Source of the DNA: Synaphobranchus kaupii
Taxonomy: Eukaryota > Chordata > Actinopteri > Anguilliformes > Synaphobranchidae
Length of the DNA: 64,000 nt
Direction: 5' to 3'
NCBI GenBank assembly: GCA_029718625.1
Contig: CM056385.1
Span: 23,397,282-23,461,281, forward strand
Below, piece after piece: positions 1-8,510 of the stretch. Positions within the stretch are counted from its first letter, which is position 1, and each line of letters opens with the position of its first letter. A program made the position numbers and the translations under genes. The notes beneath the pieces were generated by a model that saw only the letters and a program-made list of their open reading frames with translations, ran no database searches and had not been told where the DNA came from.

Positions 1-421
1 CTGTGGAACCCCCCAACTCCAGTGCCACACCTCAGGTAGTCACACAGATGCCAGCATCAGCCCTGACAACAGTCCCACTCTGGAAGAGACTTTGAGAGGG
101 GGCAAGCAACACCTTTCAGGGTCAAACAACCTCCTGACAGAAGGCACCAACACCAGCCCAGAGCTTAGCCCAAGCCTACCAAGACATCACTCCGACCACT
201 CACACGGGCACCACCAACGTAACGTCAATGCTCAACACAGCCCCCCTGACCACCCCGATCAACCCAAACAAGCTCACCACTCCCCCAGCCAGAGTGATGC
301 CTCTCCAGGCACTCCAGTTACCCCACAAGAGTCACATCCCAGCAGGTTGGATTCACCAGAGAACATAGCCAGCTCAGAAACCAAACAGACAGATGATGTG
401 GTCACAGAGGCACAGTGTACG
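1..421 (+). CDS. Coiled-coil gene, first visible exon (partial)
   Basis: The frame is open from base 2. The encoded peptide is rich in Ser, Pro, His, Thr and Gln and looks disordered. The exon ends in ACG followed by a good donor GTGAGT at 422 (phase 0). The left exon border is not visible. Confidence 0.65.
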
Positions 422-3400
422 GTGAGTTTTTGGGGCAGGGGGCATTTTTACTGCTCATGGGTTTTGACTTAGTACAGACAGAGATAGTACAGTGATTTAA
501 TTTAAGGGATTGTTTCATTTGTTTCATACAGCTTACATTATTCATGGATATATACAGCAGATGGATATGTAGATATTTTTGCAGGGTGTAAATCAGAGGT
601 TGGCAAGTCTCCATTTCTGGATTTAATGCCAACTTCTGCTCTTGATTATTTAATTAGCCCAATCATTTAGTAATTGATATTTTAGCTACATTTCTTGATA
701 AGTTCATGAATGACAGCTGAAGACAACTCATCCCAACATGAAATATCTTATTGTGGTCTAATCTACGGTTAAACCAGCATACGTCTATTCATCCAATTAG
801 CTCATTTGGCCAGTGTAACTGGTGATGACGAAAACCTGCATACACATCGTCTCTGGAGGTATGGAATTGCCCGCCCCTGGTGTAAATGATACGTACCACT
901 ATATTGGTGCTCTAGTTATGTAAGAATGTCACGTACATATTATTAATCATGACTCATTAATGCCGTGAAAGCCAAGCACCTCGTTATGTAAGGAAATTAC
1001 ACACTGTGAATACAGGCATGTTATCTCTGTGTTGACACATGCACATCAAATCTAACTTAGTTGCTCTGTATTGATAGTCTATACTTATCATACTGGAGAC
1101 CAGAGAATCAATGGCGATTTCCTAAATTCTATTTCTGTGGAAGTAAAAGATCAATCTCTCCCTCTCATTGTCCTCTCTTCGCAGGATGTAATGTCTGAGG
1201 TCAACAGAATGCTGTGAGTGTAAATTTCTTATCTTGTTTTCTATTAAATTATTCACTTATGTGCTCATGGAATGATTTTATTTTTTACTTTAAAATTATT
1301 TATAATTTCATTTGACAGATTCACTGATAAACACTGTGAAAATTAACCAGGCAAACAAGACACTGTATTTTCCAAACCATACTATGAGAAGAACTTAATT
1401 TGTCTCATATTGCCCCCTAACATTTTCCATGAAACTACGTCTCCCATATGCCTTGGTCTCTCTCTCACACTCTTTCTCCCTCTGTATAACCTCTATCCAG
1501 GATCCTGCAGAAGCAGAATGAAGATCTGCACCACAGCCTACTACAGACAGCCATGCGCATGGACTGCATGGGGATGGAGTTTAAAATGAACCACCAGCAG
1601 TTAGAGGTGGACCTGCAGAGGACCCAGCTGGAGCTGGAGAACCTGAAAGACAAGTTCAAGAGGTCTACACTCAGTGATGGTCGCATGAATGACCTTGATG
1701 ATTTGTTTGTGGCTATAGAACTGTTGTATTTTTGTCTGATATGGGCTTCCCAACAGAAAACAATTGAAGTCAAATATCTAATGATGCTACTCATGTTGTA
1801 CCGTTATACTAATTTCTCATATCCTCTTTTATACACGGTCTTACTTTCTTTCTTCATACCTCTATCTGGCCCTGTATTTCTTTCTTCATAACTCTGTCTG
1901 ACCCTGTATTTCTTTCTTATTCAGACTCCAAGACAACTATACCAGCATTCAGCAGACAAATCAGCTGTTCGAGCAGAAACTACAGACAGTGGTGGGTTTT
2001 GTTCTTTGAGCCTGGAATCACTCTCCTTGAAAGAACTGGTCTGGAATTAATTCCTCTCCGTATCCGTAGTATGTCTAGTTGCACCAGTCTGTGAAATGCA
2101 TATACAGCCAGTATTAACAATGACATATTTAGGACAATAGTCACTTTTCCGTTCCCAAAAGGTACTTTTTGTTCCCAGATAATACATGTGTACTTTACAT
2201 TTGCCGATGACAGCTAAATGGAAGTTCCCTTCAATGAAACAAATGACAATTGACAGGGGCTAATTAAAGCCAGTGTCTGCAGCAGCCCTGACACTTTCCA
2301 CTTCACCCATTACACCCTACAATTGTGTTACCAGTCATGACCCATTAAACCCTACAATTGTGTTACCAGTCATGGTACATTTTGACAATGTTCATTTCTT
2401 GCTGGCTGTTATCATTTTACTATAACTGAATGCGTATAGACCGTATTGGACTGTTTTCTTGTCACGTACACAACACCCCGCCCAATCGCTGAGAGAACCA
2501 ATAACAGTAATGAGTTCTCTTCGTGTTCATTGTTTGCCTTTATTGTTGCCATTACAGTCTCAGAACATTGGCGGGGAGCGTGAGCGCCTGAGCAAGAGTG
2601 TATTGGAGCTGACCGAGCAGCTGGCCACTGCACACACTACCATTCAGTCCCTGGAGATCATTAATGTGAGAACGTCCCCTGAAAAGATGTACTGTAGGCG
2701 AAAGCATAAACAAATGTACACATATAAATGCAAATATCAAGGACAGACAAGAGCACCTATGTCAGAATGAACTGACCATCTTGGCTGTCTCATTCTGTAT
2801 AAGTGTGCAGAAATATGTTGTGTTTAGGTCTCTCCTAATGAGCTTCTCTCTGGGTTATAATCCTAGATTACAATCTGTGTGCTGTTCAGTAAACAGAGAT
2901 AAAACCCACAGGAAGGAGGGCTTTCAATCATAATGCTACATGGTGATGGAATGCATTAAAATAAAACTTGCCCATCTTACTTGAATACAAGAATATGTTA
3001 AATGATCAATTTCTGGTTGAATATGACTGTTTTTAAATCTGTGAATTAATATTTAATTAATATGAATATTGTAAGTGCTTTGGATGATTCAAATTAATAT
3101 TTTGTGATTGTACTCTCACATTTCTTGCCATTGTCTTGACAGATCCCTCTTGCAAAATAGATTTTAATCTCCATTCCATACAATCTTGTGAAAGAAAAGA
3201 AAAGCATTGTTAACACTGACCTTGTGCTGTTTTGGGATTCATTCTGATGTCTCTTGGTTTTTTTAATTTTGTTTTAACTGCCCTAGGTTCCCTCCTTTCA
3301 GGAGGCCTTGGGGAAACGCTTTGAGGCAGAAGAAGCAGCCAATCAGTTCCTGCTCCCAGTTGCCTCTCCTCCTGCCCAATTCATGGACCATGACCATTGC

Positions 3401-4177
3401 AACAAGATTCTTGGAACAGGGGACAACCAAGCACTGGGACCAGTGCTGAAGGAGGAGGAATCTGATTGGTCGGAAGCTGGGGAGGGGATACAGCAAGGTG
3501 AGCTGAAGGGGCCAGGAGGAGGTCAGCCAAGCGTCACTGCGTTTATATCCTGGAAACAGGAGCAGGGCAGGTGTGTAGGGCCAAAACAAAACCGAAAGGA
3601 AGAAGTAGAGGCAGGGAGTGAGTCTGGGAGAGATGAGGGAGTCAGTCGACACCCTCCTCGCTCCTTGCAGATACCCCACCTCCAGTTCACCATGTACCCT
3701 GAAACGTTGTCTGTCCCCACTGCTGACGTTAGCCTCGCCCGCTTTACAAGCACACCCAACAGTCTTGCTGGGCAAGGCTACGGGTCCACGGCAATGTGCA
3801 AACTAGGCTCTCCGATCCGAGTCCTATCAGCTAACCTTGGAGAGATCTGCTCCACCGGGGTCAAACAGCACCATCCCAGCCCGGCCATGCTAAAGTGCAC
3901 AGAGGCCATGATGAATCTCCACCATCCAGAAGGGGGCACCCTGGGAGATCATGATGAGGATGAAATATTTTGCAATTGGAGGAAGAGAATATACAAAGGA
4001 CAAGGTGGAGGTGGTTGTGGTGATGTTGGGGACTATTCTGAGCCTGGAGCAAGCCTCCTTAGCTACCAGGCAGCTCCCAGGATGGTGGGTCACTTGGTGT
4101 GCCAGCTGCAGCCCGTAGAGGTGGAGACCCAAGGCTGGACTGGTGAGGTGCTCAATGGAGAAAGAACACAGTTGTAA
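1..4177 (+). CDS. Coiled-coil protein of TJAP1/BEGAIN (Pilt-like) type, 3' part, six exons
   Basis: This is the 3' part of a split gene; the reading frame is open from base 2, so the 5' end lies outside the window. Inferred exons are <1-421, 1185-1213, 1501-1662, 1925-1991, 2558-2665 and 3287-4177, and their phases join without a break. The first exon is low-complexity (Ser/Pro/His rich). Exons 2-5 encode a continuous heptad-rich coiled coil including LENLKDKFKR, LQDNYTSIQQTNQ and LELTEQLATAHTTIQSLE. That spacing matches the coiled coil of TJAP1 (LDKFKDKFRRLQNSYTASQRTNQ) and BEGAIN, which are tight-junction/Golgi and synaptic scaffold-associated proteins. The last exon is long and does not resemble the TJAP1 or BEGAIN tail I remember. 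No premature stop is seen, so it is probably functional. The paralogue is undecided, and the function is inferred only from the family coiled coil. Confidence 0.75.
1185..1213 (+). CDS. Coiled-coil gene, 29-nt microexon
   Basis: It follows a pyrimidine tract ending GCAG and precedes the donor GTGAGT. It encodes DVMSEVNRM plus two bases of a Leu codon. It is too short to find as an ORF but is supported by exact phase matches with both neighbouring exons. Confidence 0.6.
1501..1662 (+). CDS. Coiled-coil gene, main coiled-coil exon
   Basis: The acceptor is CTATCCAG. The exon encodes the segment from ILQKQNEDLHHSLLQ to LELENLKDKFKR, which has heptad spacing. Joining requires a split Arg codon (AG + A), so the donor at 1663 is GTCTAC, a poor match to the GTRAGT consensus. 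Confidence 0.7.
1925..1991 (+). CDS. Coiled-coil gene, exon LQDNYTSIQQTNQ
   Basis: The acceptor is CTTATTCAG. The exon continues the heptads (LQDNYTSIQQTNQLFEQKLQ), the segment most similar to TJAP1 and BEGAIN. The donor is GTGGGT at 1992; an alternative donor three bases upstream would drop one Val. Confidence 0.7.
2558..2665 (+). CDS. Coiled-coil gene, last coiled-coil exon
   Basis: The acceptor is CATTACAG. The 108-nt exon is phase 0 at both ends and encodes SQNIGGERERLSK to TIQSLEIIN. It aligns with the second coiled-coil segment of the family (an ELTxxLxxAxxTIxxLE pattern). The donor is GTGAGA. Confidence 0.7.
3287..4177 (+). CDS. Coiled-coil gene, terminal exon
   Basis: The acceptor is CTGCCCTAG. 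The frame runs 296 codons to TAA at 4175-4177. It encodes an acidic, Gly/Ser/Pro-rich tail that I do not recognise (VPSFQEALGKRFEAEEAANQ at its start). The conserved segment that follows the coiled coil in TJAP1 and BEGAIN (a Cys/Leu-rich NLAxQLLxC motif) is not apparent. This is therefore a divergent family member, or the true splice here differs. Confidence 0.6.
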   Translation, partial: VPSFQEALGKRFEAEEAANQFLLPVASPPAQFMDHDHCNKILGTGDNQALGPVLKEEESDWSEAGEGIQQGELKGPGGGQPSVTAFISWKQEQGRCVGPKQNRKEEVEAGSESGRDEGVSRHPPRSLQIPHLQFTMYPETLSVPTADVSLARFTSTPNSLAGQGYGSTAMCKLGSPIRVLSANLGEICSTGVKQHHPSPAMLKCTEAMMNLHHPEGGTLGDHDEDEIFCNWRKRIYKGQGGGGCGDVGDYSEPGASLLSYQAAPRMVGHLVCQLQPVEVETQGWTGEVLNGERTQL

Positions 4178-4958
4178 AACATTGGGTGGGAGGAGGGGGG
4201 GCACTGCCTTCCCCCTCAGGGGTGTTTTGTCCCTTTTAAAAGCACAAGAGATTTAATTTAATGGCTTGGTCTAACCTATAGGGTATTATTTTGTGTTCAT
4301 CAGTGCATGTTTTATAGGTCCTAATGGGTTCTCATACATCAAATTGACCAAACTCAGACAACTTAAGGGCAAAGATGATTTAAAAGTATAAAAACTGTCA
4401 GATCATCAAGCTATAAACCCTTCTTCTTTTCCTGCAATAATTCCATAAATTAAAAGCACTATGATGAAAATCACCAGATCGAAACAAAATCAAAAGAAAT
4501 GAAATGAAATGAGAAAAGCTTTTAATTATTGCCCAATATAATAATATTTCATGCCATACCCACATTCAAAACTATGACTTTTTAGAGCAAAGTGCTTTCA
4601 GGAAAACAATCAAGCTCAAAAGAACTCTTAGGTTGCCTTGACACAATTCAGATAGCACTGAGAAATTGACAGCACTCTTCTTTTCAACTGCATATTAATG
4701 CATACTTATTTTTTATCCAAAAAACATATTTCAATGTGTTATGAGACTATGATAATTCTTAAGTTTAGCTTCTTAAGTTTATGCTAGATACATTTTCTCT
4801 TATATTTTGACCTACAGTGTTTTAATACAAGTGAAGATTTGTTTAAATTAAAATTACACAGATCTATTTGTAAGTTGTTCTGCTCTAATTGGCAACCGTC
4901 TCTGTATTGAATAATGATGCTTCTGAGTGCCCAAGGCTAATTTCTTTATAAGGAGCTT
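4178..4958. other. 3' flank of the coiled-coil gene; nothing recognised
   Basis: AT-rich sequence that probably includes the 3' UTR. No coding pattern or repeat structure was recognised, and no single polyadenylation signal stands out. Confidence 0.5.
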
Positions 4959-5180
4959 GGGCCTCATGTATAAACAGTGCATACATACAAACAAGATGCG
5001 TATGCCACATTCCCCACAGATTTGGGATTTATAAAAACAAACTTGACGTCAAAACATGCGCACACAGAGTCATCTCATGCATACACACGTTTTTTGAGAC
5101 TGTGGGATTTGGCAACTCTGATGGCGGGGAAACTGGCATATGCATCTTTTTTGTACGTATGCACCGTTTATACATGATGC
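4959..5180. mobile_element. Short element with imperfect terminal inverted repeats (MITE-like)
   Basis: The left end GGGCCTCATGTATAAAC and the right end (reverse complement GCATCATGTATAAAC) are inverted copies, as are internal segments such as GGCATATGCATC. The right end runs into a short GATGCAT tandem. Similar 'GGGCCTCAT..TA' ends are common in fish repeats as I recall. The superfamily was not determined. Confidence 0.5.
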
Positions 5181-5370
5181 ATGATGCATGATGCCTGTGG
5201 TCTGTTACAGTAAGTGGGAACGATGTGATGGTCTCTAAAATAAATTAAAAATTAGACCACTGCAGTGGCTTTGTATTGTTGAAATGTTCCAGGTGTGGGC
5301 CCCATGGAAACTCCATCATGCATAGAAATGACCAGGGAGAGGAGGTAGTGCTAAATCAGAAAACATCAAA

Positions 5371-5409
5371 CCACACACACATACACACACACACACACAC
5401 AAACACACA
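5371..5409. repeat. (CA)n microsatellite, interrupted
   Basis: Run of CA dinucleotides with a few TA and AA interruptions, directly beside the Tc1 relic that starts near 5409. Confidence 0.9.
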
Positions 5410-5935
5410 TATACTCAATGGCCACTTTATTAGGTACGCCTATATCAAGTACCAAGTAGGACCCCCTTTTGACTCCAAAACTATTTGTTGCGGCATGGAT
5501 TCAACAAGGTGTTGGAAACAGTCTCTGGGGATTTTGGTCCATGCTGACTCGATAGCATCACGCGGTTCCTGCAGATTTTTCAGCCACACATTCATGCTGC
5601 AAACCTACTCCTTTTCACCTTATCGCAAAGGTGCTCTATTGGATTGAGATCTGGGGACTGTGCAGGCCAGTGGAGTAAACTGAAGTCACTATCATGTTCA
5701 TGGGACCAGCTTGAGATAATGTGTGCTTTGCGACATGGAGCATTATCCTGCTGGAAGTATCATTTTGAAAAAGGGTAGACTGTGGCCATAAAATGATCCA
5801 CATGGTCAGCAACAATGCTTAGAGATGCTCTGGCATTCAAACCATACCCAGTATGTATTAAGGGGCCTAATGTGTGCCTGCGTGCCTCACACCATTACAC
5901 CACCAGCAGCAGTCTGCACCGGTGACACTGTAGTG
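5409..5935 (-). mobile_element. Tc1-like transposon relic (C-terminal transposase part)
   Basis: The segment starts with CAATGGCCACTTTATTAGG, a sequence frequent at ends of fish Tc1-like copies. On the minus strand it decodes, with frameshifts, to the DDE half of a Tc1-like transposase: the PxDLNPIEH-type segment (plus-strand CTCTATTGGATTGAGATCTG) and, further on, the ALxVIVADHVDHF-like stretch. No open frame survives, so the copy is dead. Confidence 0.7.
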
Positions 5936-7640
5936 CAGTGGATTTATAGCTATTTGCTCAAGTTTTCTACTTAGTGGGTGACTGTCCTAGAGCTTCTGGT
6001 GCAGTTCAGTGGTAAGTGAGAGTCTTAAAGAGTTCAGGAGATTCCCAGCCCTGGTGGTGATATGATGGTCTGATATCCTGCGGACTCTTAGTTAAGCCTG
6101 TATTGCATATATTATGATGTATTGTAGTATGACGCATGCTTTTCCATTGTACAATTCTGTTCCTTTTTATCCATACTGTGATTTTATTTTGCTTACTTAT
6201 TCATGCATTGGACAGGCACGTGTTTATGGTCTCTCAGTGTTTGAATAATAGTGTACCTAAAACTGCTCCTGGAGCGCCAGCAAGGCAGGTTGTAGAGTTA
6301 TCCTGAAGTTGAGGCACCCTATTAGAGAATAGGTTGATGTTATATTTCGACTGGCTTTGTAAAGTCAGCAATTTTGAAATGTTTGTATGGAATGATAAAT
6401 TTGAAGCCATTCTTATGCTTGAGAAAAAAATGTCTTAGTTGCATGGGACAGATTAGGGTTGTATGGGTGTAAATTGTTCATTCAGGGTGATCTGAAAGAG
6501 CATACAGCATCAAGGCTATATGTGTGTGTGTGTGTGTGGGGGGTCTTGGACATTATACCAAAAACATTATTTATTTTGTAAATTTACCTCATCAGAATAT
6601 GTCTTTTTCTTGAACAACGTGCAGGTCTTTTTCTTGAACAATGTGCAGGTATTTTTGCTGAACAACGTGCATGTCTTTTTGCTGAACAACGTGCAGGTTT
6701 TTTTGCTGAACAACATGCAGGTCTTTGTTGCTGCAAGTATAAGTGGAGAAACAAAGACAAAGACGTCACAGATCCTTGGGAGGTTACCGTGTGCTACTCT
6801 TCACCTAATGTATTTCAGAGAAAAAGGACAGCTTGTTTTGCCCGGGCACTCAAACCTGCCAATGAACATAAGTAGTGTTCCATGCCCTCCAGTTGTCCCT
6901 CTCATCCAGATATTGTTCTACACAATGTATTCCGTATGGAACATTGCACTGCTGTTGGAATTCTTTTCATAATGCTTGCTGCTCTCATCACCCAGACCTG
7001 GTTGTCAAGTAAAATCTGGATTATAAGGCATTTTCAGTTACACCTCCAAGCTCTCCACGGAGGCATATGTTACGTGTCTAAACTGTTAACATGGTATAGG
7101 ATGTATAACACTATCTACATGTACAAAATGTTGATTATTTAAAAATGGCCCTGTACACTTTCCATCTGTGAAATTATAAATAAACCAGTTGCATAAATCC
7201 AATTTTTTCAAGGATTCCAGTGTGCATTTGTGATGTTTTTTTTATTTATTCCACTGGCAGATTGATGCACACGACCAACAAGTAATGCTTTACAACATAC
7301 AGTAGCTTGTTAATGAATGGATTGAAAATGAAGATTTCTGCTAATCTTACCTATTAACTATATCCAGAGAGTAAATGTTTGTATGTAAATAATGTGTTTG
7401 TCTTCTGTGGAGATACATATAGACGTTGTCAGTTTCTGTCCTGCAGTTGTTTTTCTGGGAAGGCTGAACGGTAGGTGGCTGGCAGCGTTATGTCTCTCCC
7501 CAATACTTGTGCTCTATAAACTTCTAATGTGGCTGCAGTTCGGGACTTTAAACAAAATGAACAATCTCCTCCAACTGCTCCTCTCTCTCTGTCACTTTCA
7601 CTCTCACTCTCACCATCATATTCAATCTGCTGTTCCAGCC
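5936..7640. other. Intergenic stretch, mostly unrecognised
   Basis: AT-rich DNA with a short (TG)n run at 6521-6538 and the 24-bp tandem repeat listed separately. No exon was recognised between the coiled-coil gene and the photoreceptor gene. Confidence 0.5.
6600..6730. repeat. 24-bp tandem repeat, about five copies
   Basis: Units read TTTTTCTTGAACAACGTGCA plus about four bases, with CTTGAACAA/GCTGAACAA variants. The period is a multiple of three, so a short open frame runs through it; this is a by-product of the period and not evidence for a gene. Confidence 0.85.
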
Positions 7641-7731
7641 AAATCCCTTAATGACCTTATTTTGCTGAGCAGACACTACTGTGGATTCTCTGTGGAAAGG
7701 GCAGTTTAATAGGATAGAGGAAGAGGATTAG
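7641..7731. promoter_or_regulatory. Candidate photoreceptor promoter/enhancer motif cluster
   Basis: Within 90 bases are AAATCCCTTAAT (7641, CRX/OTX-like TAATCC half-site), TGCTGAGCA (7663-7671, half of an NRL/MAF MARE) and GGATTA (7725-7730, CRX/OTX site on the other strand). CRX and NRL drive photoreceptor genes including peripherin/ROM1 in vertebrates. The cluster lies about 650 bp upstream of the coding start. Short motifs occur often by chance, so this is a suggestion only. Confidence 0.25.
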
Positions 7732-8375
7732 ACATAAGAGAGCGCCAACTTCATGCCTTGGGCAAATCCAGTGTGTCTCTCTCAAGCATAGGGGTACATG
7801 AGCAGGGACACTGCATGCACCACTGAGGGGAATCAAATCTACCACAAACCAGCTCTTCATAGATTTTTCGGATCGATCTGACATCAAGGAATTAAAGTAA
7901 GGAGGAGGGTGAACGATTCCAGGAAATACAATATGAAATATGAGTTACTTTTTTCATTTTTCTGCTGAAAGTTTCACATTGTCGTGCAGGATATAGATAT
8001 AACCTGCAGATTTACATCGAATTTCTTCCCCTTGAAAATTGGATTATAATTTCTAGTTTGTTCCTTCTTCAATTTCCACTCATCCGTCATCTGTACACAG
8101 TCTTTTGAGAGACTTGTGGACAACTTAGTGCCACAAATCCTCACATACACCCTCATACATGTACGTACCAGCCTCCAGCCGTCCTAATGCTGTTGAACTA
8201 GATCTTGTCCTTATCCCTCCCATTTGCCACCTGCCAACACACTGCTGTGTCCTCGGTCCCGTCCTCTTCTCTGAAGACTTTCCACACCACCATCGATCCA
8301 TCTATCTTTACATCTGTTCCCCTCCTCCCAGCCTCCTGGCCCTGTCACCGCTCACCCACCATCACGGTGCTGAAG

Positions 8376-8510
8376 ATGAAGTTCCCGTTTGAGAAAAGGG
8401 TGCAGCTTGCTCGGAGCCTTTGGCTGCTTTCCTGGTTGGCCACCACCGGAGCCTCCTTCACCTTCACCCTGGGGTGCTTCCTCAAGTCCGAGCTGCACCG
8501 GAGGAGTGAG
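8376..8510 (+). CDS. rom1/prph2: Tetraspanin exon 1 (start to TM1)
   Basis: It encodes [20 protein letters not shown] and TM1, ending in RRSE. The donor GTACAG at 8511 is phase 0. I chose the start at ATG 8376 (A at -3) because it is the first in-frame ATG. Family members usually start five codons earlier (MxVLKxKF), and here that codon (8361-8363) is ATC. An ATG at 8159 in another frame opens an upstream ORF that overlaps this start and ends at 8392. Confidence 0.85.

Noticed and set aside
8205..8375. N-terminal extension of the tetraspanin from base 8205
   Set aside because: The open frame there begins with TTG, contains no ATG before 8376, and the encoded peptide has no family similarity.
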